Assembly: GCA_022539475.1 (NCBI GenBank)
Contig: VCMS01000108.1
Location: 156,399-220,398, forward strand
Length of the DNA: 64,000 nt
DNA from: Gracilaria domingensis
Taxonomy: Eukaryota; Rhodophyta; Florideophyceae; Gracilariales; Gracilariaceae
Direction: 5' to 3'
A program made the translations under genes and the position numbers. Shown piece after piece: positions 1 to 8,978 of the stretch; the stretch's first letter is position 1; every line of letters starts with the position of its first letter. The notes below the pieces were generated by a model that saw only the letters and a list, made by a program, of their open reading frames with translations, made no database searches and was not told where the DNA came from.

Positions 1-653
1 GACGCATTTGACGAGGTATTACACCAAAAGTAAACTACAGGCACAATCCAACTTTCAATGCCACAACATTACGTTGTGATGTCTGCTGGAGTACCGACGG
101 TACAAAAAGTACCAAAGGTTACAACTGTCAGCAGCAGCGAAACATGGAGAGTCTCCATTGGAGACACACCAGTTTCATTATCTTTGGTCACTGTAGCTGC
201 AAGTGCAGACGATACAGCGCAAATATGCCCGATCGAACAAGGCCGTAAGGGCGAGTAATCTGCCGGGCCGCCTTCCACACCCAGGCTTGGCTGCGGTGGA
301 ACCATCTTGACGTTTATAAGGCTTTCCAATATTTGGGCACGACTGCTTCCGCCATGCACTGAACTGGATATCTCACAGTGACATACAACAGCCCCTGCCA
401 GGGGCCCCCTGGGGCGAAAACCACTGTCGATTTCGAGGTTTCGCAGTGGAATCCGTAACGCTGCTTCCGTCTAGGGTTTCGAACACCTTGAAAAAGATAC
501 AAAGCCAGCTCAGGTTTCCGCGGTATAGCGACCATGTGATGACAAGTCTTCTCTCTAAGCCGTGTGCCTTCATGCTCACGGCACGGAAATATAAGATTGC
601 ACATGAAACTTGATACAACCGCAAAATTATGTTCCACATGAGGTTGAGATTCG
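1..653. other. Intergenic, no gene supported
   Basis: Downstream flank of the CRT10-like gene. Open frames on both strands overlap each other and show no recognisable domain or motif. I see no RNA gene or repeat here. Confidence 0.5.
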
Positions 654-2369
654 CTACAACGGGGTGGAGATATCCAATTCAATTCCGTCTTGGGTAAGTT
701 CCCAGCACTGGAGGCAGCCGTCGATGGTGAAAATCCAAAGTTCTGCACAGTATTCTGCGATATTCTCACCAGGCCGCTCAATAACACACGTTCCGGCCAC
801 CGCCATGTGGGCTGGGATAATACGCTCAATGAACAATGACGGTTTGTCAATGGATGAATCTGACACTGCGCGTAGGATCCGAACAAGCAAGACTCCAGTG
901 TTCACGGCAGTGCACACGAGCAGGCTTAATGCGGTGACTTCGATAACCTTTGTGAACATGAATTGAACTCCCAGATTGGAAGCATTGGATTCCAGACATA
1001 GCGTGTCGAGCTTCTGAATCTTTGGGGTAATGCACTCATTTAATGCATTATGGGCACGGTGGCCGGGCACGTGGTAGAGTTCTAGTTTGCGTTCGTAGCA
1101 AACAAGAAGCAAATTGCCCTCTGCATATATGTCAACAGCGTCTGGTAGCAACAGAGAAGATGACTGTTTCGCAAAGAACGGCTTTTGGTTGATCGCGTAG
1201 ACGGACGTTTTTCGCTGTTCTTCTGCGGGGTTGTCAAAGAATGCAGCAAGGTCGAATTCAAACTCTCCAAAGGAATGGGGATGTGATGGTGATGGTCTAT
1301 GATGGTGTGGTGGGGAGGAGTCTTCTAATAATTGATTATCATCATAGAATACTTTAGTTTGCGTGCGGTATACAGCATAGTTATGTCGATCGAGCAAAGG
1401 CGGAATGGAAGCCGTTGGAGAGAGCACAGGATGCCACACATGGGTGGTCTTTCTCTGAAGCGTCTGGAAGCGGAAGATGTCATCTTCTTTCGACACATAT
1501 TGTACGGTGGAAGGACAGATCCAATGTGTTTGCCAGCAACGCTCTCGTTGTCGCGAGAAGTCATAGTTGGACGACAGTGGCTGCTCACTCTGATACACCC
1601 ACGGTCGAAACGACGACTGCAAGTCCTGCACGGAAAAAGTGCAATCAATGGACGCACACGCGAGCATATGACCAAGCGGGTGAAAGCTGACACACGGCAG
1701 ATTGTTGCGATGCAACTGGCGGAGCAGAAAACGGTGCTCCAAGAAAAGCGCCTGTAGCTGATTGACGTCCGCCGGCGGCTCCGTGACGCTGGCGTGGGCG
1801 ACAAGCGCAGCGGCGCCGCGCTGAGACGGCGGCGACGAGCGGCGCGACGACGCTGGGCGAAACGAGTAAATGACGGAGCGATACGAGTTGGTACTAATGG
1901 CAATCTGCGGCAGACACGGGTGAATGGACAGCCCCCACGCGCTGTGTGTGCGGGTGGAGTACGCCTTGGCCACCGGCGGCGGTGCCTGAGCGGACGTCTC
2001 GTGCTGCGCGGAAAGCGGCAGGAACACAAGCGCGCCCGAGTCAGGCGTCTGCTCAGAGCCGGCGGTCATGATCAGCGAGCGCGCGCCGGGCGCCAGGCCG
2101 AAGGGGGCGACGCGCACGTTGTTGACGACGGTGGGCGGCGAGATGGGGGCGGACGGAAGCGGCACGAGAAGCGGCCCGTTGCTGCGGCGGATGAGGAAGC
2201 GGGAGATCTCTGTGGACGACGCGACGACGTAGAGCACGTCCTCGTGCGCGGCCAGCAGGTTGAGGCGGTACAGCGGCGGGGAGAGCGGCGGGCCGGGCGG
2301 GCGGGCGGACGGCAGCACCCGGTGCGCGGCCAGCGGCACGAAGGGCGCGGGCGGCGGGCGCGAGACCAT
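654..2369 (-). CDS. CRT10-like WD40/beta-propeller protein
   Basis: An open frame of 571 residues on the minus strand. The start is the ATG at 2369, followed by a Pro/Ala-rich leader. Propeller-like segments follow: a first blade around residues 34-60 (YRLNLLAAHEDVLYVVAS), a segment near 142 (AWGLSIHPCLPQIAIS) and another near 220 (NLPCVSFHPLGHMLACAS). This HNxPxVxF-type pattern and the VNNVRVAPFG stretch near 83 resemble the fungal CRT10 family, whose yeast member affects ribonucleotide reductase gene expression. The family match is by eye, and a generic WD40 protein is the alternative. GC content is very high in the 5' half and ordinary in the 3' half. It is uninterrupted by introns and lies co-oriented with the small gene upstream at 2610-3000. 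Confidence 0.6.
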   Translation of the reverse strand: MVSRPPPAPFVPLAAHRVLPSARPPGPPLSPPLYRLNLLAAHEDVLYVVASSTEISRFLIRRSNGPLLVPLPSAPISPPTVVNNVRVAPFGLAPGARSLIMTAGSEQTPDSGALVFLPLSAQHETSAQAPPPVAKAYSTRTHSAWGLSIHPCLPQIAISTNSYRSVIYSFRPASSRRSSPPSQRGAAALVAHASVTEPPADVNQLQALFLEHRFLLRQLHRNNLPCVSFHPLGHMLACASIDCTFSVQDLQSSFRPWVYQSEQPLSSNYDFSRQRERCWQTHWICPSTVQYVSKEDDIFRFQTLQRKTTHVWHPVLSPTASIPPLLDRHNYAVYRTQTKVFYDDNQLLEDSSPPHHHRPSPSHPHSFGEFEFDLAAFFDNPAEEQRKTSVYAINQKPFFAKQSSSLLLPDAVDIYAEGNLLLVCYERKLELYHVPGHRAHNALNECITPKIQKLDTLCLESNASNLGVQFMFTKVIEVTALSLLVCTAVNTGVLLVRILRAVSDSSIDKPSLFIERIIPAHMAVAGTCVIERPGENIAEYCAELWIFTIDGCLQCWELTQDGIELDISTPL

Positions 2370-2609
2370 CGCGGCGGCGCGGCGGCGACGGCGGCGCGCG
2401 GCGGGCGCGGGGGGGCGGGGGCGCGTTGCGCGGGCATGCGCACGATCACGCGCGCATGATGCGCGTAGCTTTGTAGCGCACGCGCGCTGTTACCACGCGC
2501 TGTATGCCGCCACGTGTGCGGTTTTTTTCGCGGGAGCGAGAGCGCGCGTGTGACGAGAAGTTGGTTTACGTGAAGGTGGGCGGTGGAGGGGGGTAAGGAG
2601 CGCGCCGCG

Positions 2610-3000
2610 CTAGACGAAAGAGCTGGCCGACGGCGGAGCGACGGCAGAGCGGCGGGCGGCGCCCGGGGTTATGTTACAGCGGCGGGGAGGGCGGGAGGGC
2701 GGGGGAGGGCGGGGGAGGGCAGCGGCAGGCGCAGCGGAGCGGTAGCGGTACAGCTTGCGCTTGACGATGTTCTTCGGGCGGAACCTGTTCTTGAGGCCGT
2801 GCCTGCCCATGAAGTGATGTCCCAGAAACTTGCGCCGAATTTCGTGCTACGCGATCGGAGGGGAGCAAGGAAGAACGAACAGGCCGGTGTCAGAGCGGGG
2901 TGGTGGGTACGGCGCGTCGAGCGGCGGGCAGGCGGCGGCGGGCGGGGGGGGGGGGATGTGGACAGGCTGCACTTACCTTGATGGCGCAGCGTAGACTCAT
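2610..3000 (-). CDS. Two-exon gene for a small basic protein (86 aa)
   Basis: Exon 1 is 3000-2977 (ATG plus seven codons, MSLRCAIK), followed by a canonical GTAAGT donor at 2976. The intron of 130 nt ends in TAG at 2849-2847. Exon 2 is 2846-2610 and keeps the frame, beginning HEIRRKFLGHHFMGRHGLKN and continuing through a strongly basic stretch (RPKNIVKRKLYRYR) to a low-complexity Pro/Ala tail. The basic core looks like an RNA-binding or mitoribosomal-type protein, but I do not recognise the family. The splice sites are seen directly; the choice of exons is inference because without splicing the ATG exon and the basic exon lie in different open frames. It is the only intron I can support in the window. 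Confidence 0.55.
2847..2976 (-). other. Spliceosomal intron, 130 nt
   Basis: The donor GTAAGT lies directly after an 8-codon exon and the acceptor is CGTAG before CAC GAA ATT. Removing it joins two frames into one. Confidence 0.55.
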
Positions 3001-3377
3001 GTTGCGAGCAGCAGGAGCGGCGTGAAGGCGGCGACGGCGGCTGGAGAGGGCGCTGAGGCGTGGCGGGCGGGTTCGGCGAGGTTGGCGGAGGTGTGCGGCA
3101 AAGTCGGGGGAGGTGCGCCTCCGCTCTTATGCGCGCGCGGCAACGCCGCGCGCCGCATGGCCACGTGTTGCGCGTCACTGCAAACGCGCGCACGCCGCCA
3201 ATGGGCGCTTTTCAAGTGCGCTGGCGAATGGCGGCCGCGCGCCGCTCGCCTGCACTGGCGCACGCGCGCGCCGGCCCTCGTCCAAATTGCGCCCGCGTGC
3301 CAACTGCGTCGGGCACATGGCCGCGCTTACAACTGCGGTCCTTCTCGCTGCTACACGTCCCGCCGCCATCGCCGCCA

Positions 3378-3429
<52 letters not shown>

Positions 3430-4080
3430 GTGCGACGCCAAGAGGTATCCCTGTAGCCTTAGCCTGACATGCGGCAGCGGCCGACGCCCAGCAAGGCGTC
3501 CAGTCGGCGCCGACGCTTGGCGTGTGTGGCCGCGCCCGCATTGGCACGTACCAGCTGTACAAGGATCCCATACCATGATCGCCGCACTTTCAGCGTCTTC
3601 ACTCCGCGCCTGCCTTCAGTGCCGCCGCTTAGCGTAGAGGTTCAAGATGAACCTCTGTCGGCGCTGCGCCCGCGTCATTGCAGCACGGCTCTCGCCGCTT
3701 CCGAGCTCGCGTCGCACTGCCCTCTTCTCTCGTCGTTTGCACCGGCACCGTCAGGGACGGCGTGGCCTGCGTCCACTCGACTGCTTGCTGCGGTGCCTAC
3801 CACCGCCATTTAGTACCCGTCGCTGTCGCCCAATTTATCAGCCTTGTCGCGCAATTGCGCGTACAATGGTACCGCACTGCCGTGCGCATCGTGGCAGTCG
3901 TGCAAATCGCCGTCGCGCTGGCTCCTTGACACTCAACATCGAGTCGTCTCTTCCACCCCCGCGTCCTCTCGCGTTATTACCTGCGTCCCCGTCGCTGTCC
4001 TGGCCAGTCGCATTGGCTGTTGTAACCGAGCACTGATGTGACCAATTCAGTCATGCACTTGTGCATTACAAGACTTGTAC
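3001..4080. other. GC-rich intergenic island
   Basis: Very GC- and CpG-rich DNA upstream of the two-exon gene. Overlapping open frames in all phases are a by-product of base composition (Ala, Arg and Pro runs), and none shows a domain. It probably includes the promoter and 5' region of the minus-strand gene starting at 3000. Confidence 0.5.
3382..3430. repeat. (GCC)n microsatellite, about 16 units
   Basis: An uninterrupted trinucleotide run of about 49 nt. It gives spurious polyalanine, polyarginine and polyproline frames. Confidence 0.95.
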
Positions 4081-4145
4081 GCGAGAGCACGACATGGTGT
4101 TTGAAGCGCACTTAGCGTGTTTCAAACACCATGTCGTGCTCTCGC
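4081..4145. repeat. Perfect 25-bp inverted repeat with 15-nt loop
   Basis: The left arm is 4081-4105 (starts GCGAGAGCACGACATGG) and the right arm is 4121-4145, its exact reverse complement, with the loop GCGCACTTAGCGTGT. A transcript would form a 25-bp uninterrupted stem. It could be a small-RNA precursor, a very short foldback element or an assembly or replication artefact. No flanking target duplication is evident. Confidence 0.9.
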
Positions 4146-4688
4146 CCGCCTCCCATCGCAGCTTCTTGTCCTCCACCGCAAAATCTCAGTACTGGATTTC
4201 TCAGCCACTTGCATTATCGGAGCGCAAGTTACTGAACATCAGGCTCACTTCTGTGTGACGAAATCGCCTCACGCAATCATCTTATCGCACTGCACGTGTA
4301 TTCTTCATTGTGTGCCTCCGAAGTTTTATGCACTGTGTATCAAACCGCGTCCTATCGTTCGCTCTATGCCAATTATCTTGGCTCAATAACCTCCTGCAGA
4401 TACAAAATTGTAGATACGCGATACAACAGCTGCAACCAGCTCCGTTTCATTTTGCACTGTGATCGCTTATCAAATCATGTGTCTTGAAGACATTAATTCG
4501 TCATCGAAATGGAACCTAGAGTCCCCACCGTGGCTGCCATCCTTGTACAGGGCAGTATGTTCTTCTAGAAGACAAACTTGGCGATGGTGCACCAACCGTC
4601 ACGCTAACCAACCAGTCAAATGAGTCCCCTCACCGGCCACAGAATCACACAGTCCAAACAATGTCATTCAGCCCGAATACCGTTTCCC
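4146..4688. other. Intergenic, nothing recognised
   Basis: This is the 3' flank of the membrane-protein gene. Only short frames without motifs are present. Confidence 0.5.
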
Positions 4689-5747
4689 CTACGCCATATC
4701 TAGAAGCTCGTTTGCTACTTCAAACATGTCCAACTCATTTTCATTTTCTGCGTCCTTTCTCATTTGAGGCAGCCAGTATAGAACGCACTCAACAATCACC
4801 AAACACAACAGCGTTCTCATATCTATGCGCAAATGTCCATCTTTCACCCCGATTGGCACCACCTGTTTCCTTTCAAAGCACGTAGCTTCTTGCAGTTGCG
4901 AATGGATGCTGAGGCCCAATCGCAGCGCCTCATTCTCTCCTTTCCCTTGTTCTATGGCGTTGAAAACTTCTCGAAGAACCGTCAGTCCAGTTCTCCTACG
5001 GACTAGAAAAAGGTTGATTCGTCTTCTTGGCATGGATGTCATAATGTATGTGTGTCCGTCGCTGTCCGTCGTGACACTGGTGATAGATGAACAGTCAACG
5101 TTACCTGCGGTGCAGAACTGATGCAACCGCTCCAGATCGTGTTCGTACGCATGTGCCGGACCGCTATAGCTCTCATTATCGACAGTCAACTTTCCGTATA
5201 GTATTCTGTTCGATGGCGATAGGCACGAGTACTGCTTAGTTTCCTCGTGGTGCACGGCCGGCACGTACTGAACCGCGGTAAACCCATTGGCAGCTTTCCA
5301 CGACCGAGAACAATTTGAAGCTTCGTACATAACAAAGTTTCTCATATCCACTTCTGTACCGTTGAAACAATTTCTCGAAAGAGTCGGTCTCTCCCGCCGA
5401 TAGATCACGGGGCAGGTATAGCGACCATATCGTTTTTCGACTCGAAAATCAACGTTCCAAAACCAGAACCGCACAAAGATGGCGATGATGGCAAAACATG
5501 CTATCTTGTCACGCAGTAGCGCTCTGGTTTGAAGTAGCCACGTTGCGGACCTGAGCCGAGCAAGCTTTCTGAAAAGATCTTTCTCTATCCGAGACGCGTA
5601 GTATATATTTCCTAGCAGAAGGATGACAAGAACTGTAATCAGAAGCTTAAGACCCAGAGGTTTTGAGGTCCTGATGAGTAGGACTGGAAGGAATTGGGCG
5701 TCATTAAACTCCCAACACCACCGTTGTTTATCGAAGCATGATACCAT
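4689..5747 (-). CDS. Orphan predicted membrane protein, 352 aa
   Basis: An intact frame from the ATG at 5747. Hydrophobic segments lie at about residues 33-51 (LKLLITVLVILLLGNIYYA), about 82-97 (IACFAIIAIFVRFWFW) and near the C-terminus at about 309-325 (TLLCLVIVECVLYWLPQ). Between the second and third is a ~210-residue, probably extracytosolic or lumenal domain with paired cysteines and several N-x-S/T sequons (NGTE, NCSR, NESY). I do not recognise the family; it resembles lineage-specific membrane proteins rather than a transporter or enzyme. The acidic C-tail follows the last hydrophobic segment. Single exon. Confidence 0.6.
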   Translation of the reverse strand: MVSCFDKQRWCWEFNDAQFLPVLLIRTSKPLGLKLLITVLVILLLGNIYYASRIEKDLFRKLARLRSATWLLQTRALLRDKIACFAIIAIFVRFWFWNVDFRVEKRYGRYTCPVIYRRERPTLSRNCFNGTEVDMRNFVMYEASNCSRSWKAANGFTAVQYVPAVHHEETKQYSCLSPSNRILYGKLTVDNESYSGPAHAYEHDLERLHQFCTAGNVDCSSITSVTTDSDGHTYIMTSMPRRRINLFLVRRRTGLTVLREVFNAIEQGKGENEALRLGLSIHSQLQEATCFERKQVVPIGVKDGHLRIDMRTLLCLVIVECVLYWLPQMRKDAENENELDMFEVANELLDMA

Positions 5748-6784
5748 GATTTACGAATAGATGACGCGGTACCTTACCTTTACGTCACACCTTCTGCGGG
5801 TTCAAGAGGTATAGTTTCGTGTTACACGTCGTTTCTAATTGATATGTCCAAGTTAAAGTGAATCTCTTCCATTGCTTCAACAAATATGCTTGGAAGTAGC
5901 CATTGGGACACGCATTACCGAGTCTTGAGAGTTCTTTCTAGCTGGATGAACCAACGCCGTACACCTGAAATGTGCGAGGCAAGGTGTCATATCTCGACTA
6001 GGGCATCCTTCAAAGCTCATGTTAACAGAAGTTCAGTACGTGTATATCATTAGAGGAGGATCACATGATGACATGTAGTGTTCGGAGATGGGATCTCGTT
6101 GCGACGTCCAGTTTTGAGGGCCCACCTTGAGACCTTTCAAAGCGAAGCAATTCTTTACGGAGAGGGATTTGCTTCCGTTCTACCCTTGGGTACACGCGGA
6201 GTGTCCTCTTTTTGTCTAAAACAACACGCAGAAAAGTGTTGCGACAACCAATCTTCTTCCATGCTTCGTTTCTCTTCTCCTATTGGTTCTTCCAGATGAA
6301 GTTTGTCTCTGTAAACGTTGTACACGTTGTATGACTTTGCACATGTAGTACAGCGTGCGTAGTGGACCACCGGTATGCCAGCAGTGCATGACTTCATGAG
6401 CTAGAGCATGGGGTAGAAGGCTACCTCTGGAATTGCAATCCCCCCACGTTTCCCATCATAGATCCGGATTTCTTGTGACTACTATCTACCGACGGTACTT
6501 ACGGTAAGATTCAACCGTTCCTGACAATGAGATTCTACGGAATGGGAAAGAGGGTTAACTCTCTGGATCTGTAGTTCTGAGAGCTTCCTCATCTATCTAA
6601 CATCTTGCTCCTTTTTGCTTCAACTTTGTAATCGCCAGCTCACTGAATTGTCTTCAAAGCCTCAAACTGACAGGTCACGCTTTTGCTATCTTCAACTGTT
6701 TTTTTGCTGTTTTCGGCAAGGCAAACACTTGTGCAGTAGCCCCGTTCTTCACCTGTATTCCTCTTCTGAGACCAAACGCAATAG
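5748..6784. other. Divergent intergenic region
   Basis: Lies between the membrane-protein gene (minus) and CSN1 (plus), so it should hold both promoters. No TATA box or repeat could be assigned with confidence. Confidence 0.4.
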
Positions 6785-8140
6785 ATGGAGGACGAAGGGC
6801 TCACTTTCGACTTGGATGTGTATGCCGCGCGGTATAGAGGGCGTGGAAAGATCCATCGCATGCAATTCATAGCGAAGAAGTGCCCGTCTTTGCGTACCGA
6901 TGCGTTGCGTATCGCCATCCATGAAGCAATGATGGGTCGCGACACTCTCCAATACAAGACGATAATCAGGGAAGCCGAGGGGCTCATCGGGGAAGAATTT
7001 GAACTCGATACCGCTTGGATCGAAGAGAATGACCGTTGGGCGGCACAGGAAATGGAAAAGCTACACAGAGCTTTGGAGGATAATCGCCAACAACAGAACA
7101 AAGAGGTCATGAGGAACATTCACAGCGACTTGGGAGATTTCTATCACATGCGAGGCAAACTACAGCATGCAAGAGGAGATCACATCAAGACTCGTGATTA
7201 TTGTACTCGGGCTGAACATAACATTTATATGTGCTACAAGGTCATTCAGGTTGGTATTGAGGACTCTGATTTTGGGCATGTTGAGAACCATTTCCTCATG
7301 GCCGAGAACACACCCGATGCGGACAAGAACTCCCCTGATATGGCCAATATGCGCGCGTGTGCAGGCTTGGCCAATATGGTCAGAGGCCAGTACGCCCAGG
7401 CTGTGAAACGATTTGTGGAAACAAATACCGACCCAAGTGAAGCCAGCATCGCCGCATTGTCGCAAAAGTTTGGAGATATGATTGCTCTGGAGGACGTTGC
7501 AATGTATGGAGGGCTTTGTGCGATGGCTACGAGAACAAGGGAGCAGCTTATCAAGGAAGTCATCAACAACACTGCGTTTGCAAATTTGCTCGAACTTGTT
7601 CCAGATATGCGCGAGATTATCCACGATTTCCATAATTCCCGCTTCACACGCTGTCTTCAGACAATGGAGAAGATACGGCCCGAGCTGTTGCTGGACATGT
7701 ACCTCGGGTCACAAAATCATGTCGAGGATCTCTTTCGCATGATTCGGCGAAAGGCAATTGTGCAGTACACAACGCCATTCACATCTGTGCTATTGAGGAG
7801 AATGGAATCTGTTTTCAACACAACGGCCGAAGAGCTAGAAGAGGAGCTGCTAGCATTGATAGAATCGGGTGCGATTGAGGCGCGAATCGACTCTGAGAAT
7901 CACGAGTTGCTTGCCAAGAAGGCACGGCCGCGTGCTGAGGCCATCAACAGTGCGTTACGAAAAGGCCGAGACGTATTCGATGAAGCAGAGGCGATGTTAT
8001 TGCGTATGACGTTGTTGAAGAATAATTTGCAGATTGAACAAGCTGGCCACCCGGTCGGGTCGATGGGGCCAAGGGCTGGAAGCATCAGTTCCGTCGTGGA
8101 CAATGTGGAAGACAGAGGGCGACCTCTTCGTCACGGGTAG
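6785..8140 (+). CDS. CSN1: COP9 signalosome complex subunit 1
   Basis: A complete intronless frame of 451 residues. The N-terminal signature FDLDVYAARYRGRGKIHRMQ and the following IAKKCPSLRTDALRIAIHEA match CSN1 (GPS1), which nucleates the signalosome that removes NEDD8 from cullins. The RPN7-type helical repeat region follows (about 45-220), including the hallmark HARGDHIKTRDYCTRAEHNI around residues 130-150. The PCI winged-helix region is around 235-350 (FANLLELVPDMREIIHDF, then EELLALIESGAIEARID). Length is normal for the family. The ATG at 6785 directly precedes the conserved N-terminus. The paralogue RPN7 of the proteasome lid is less likely given the DYCTRAEHNI region. Stop codon TAG. 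Confidence 0.94.
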   Translation: MEDEGLTFDLDVYAARYRGRGKIHRMQFIAKKCPSLRTDALRIAIHEAMMGRDTLQYKTIIREAEGLIGEEFELDTAWIEENDRWAAQEMEKLHRALEDNRQQQNKEVMRNIHSDLGDFYHMRGKLQHARGDHIKTRDYCTRAEHNIYMCYKVIQVGIEDSDFGHVENHFLMAENTPDADKNSPDMANMRACAGLANMVRGQYAQAVKRFVETNTDPSEASIAALSQKFGDMIALEDVAMYGGLCAMATRTREQLIKEVINNTAFANLLELVPDMREIIHDFHNSRFTRCLQTMEKIRPELLLDMYLGSQNHVEDLFRMIRRKAIVQYTTPFTSVLLRRMESVFNTTAEELEEELLALIESGAIEARIDSENHELLAKKARPRAEAINSALRKGRDVFDEAEAMLLRMTLLKNNLQIEQAGHPVGSMGPRAGSISSVVDNVEDRGRPLRHG

Positions 8141-8978
8141 ATTTCCCGAGGCGTGTGATAGGGCACAGCCTCATAACCTAGCATTTACTTTACGACGTTT
8201 GGAGCGGTCAAGGGTTCAGCTATCAAGTTTCATGGACAGTGAGTGCTTTTGGTGTAGAGCATCAATAGCGCCTCTTCGCTGTTCCCCAAGCTTGTACAAG
8301 ACCTACGGGCTTTCTCAGGATTCAAGAAATCATGTGCATGGATTATGTTGCGAGCGTCGGCTCCCATGAACGTGCGATTAACTACTGAGCATGAGGGTTC
8401 AGCAACATAAGATGACATCTATAACTTAATCCGAAGACTGGTGCAAGTTTTTGGGCTACTAGGAAAAGCACATGAACGACCTTGGAATTGGTTCCTGGCT
8501 ATTAGGATTTCAGCTTGTGCTTCAACAGCTTGATGTGAAATCTCATGATTGAAGTTCATCAATCTTGACAGTTCTGAGAAACACCCCACTTCTGGAACGC
8601 GTGGATTCAATTTTCGTCGTGAATTGGAGAATACTGTCGGGTAGGCTAAAAACTTGAACAGCTTTTCGCGGGCAGGGGGGAATCTACCTTTCAAAAAAGG
8701 CTAATTCTGGAAACAGTTTAATTCTGGACACATTGCTTCTTCTTTAAATGACTTTCGTCAGAGTACTTCTTTTCCTAATCTGTAACAATAGGAAAGATCT
8801 CCTTCGAAAGACGAAGAGATCGATACCCAAAAGGGCGCCATATTCAAACTCAATCGGCAGCAATGCGCCCATTTTCTTGCTCTTCATGAATAAAATGAAG
8901 ACTTTATCCAAAGGTCTCATGACCACTGCCGCCGTAAACGCCATTCCTAATGCCTGAAACGCTCACACACAACTCGTC
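8141..8978. other. Intergenic between CSN1 and the Tigger relic
   Basis: No coding signal. Around 8700-8730 there is a paired AATTCTGGA motif that may belong to the left end of the downstream pogo/Tigger relic, but the ends could not be fixed. Confidence 0.35.

Noticed and set aside
3022-3637. Long open frames on both strands through the (GCC)n run
   Set aside because: They code for Ala, Arg or Pro runs set by the microsatellite and base composition, with no domain in any phase.
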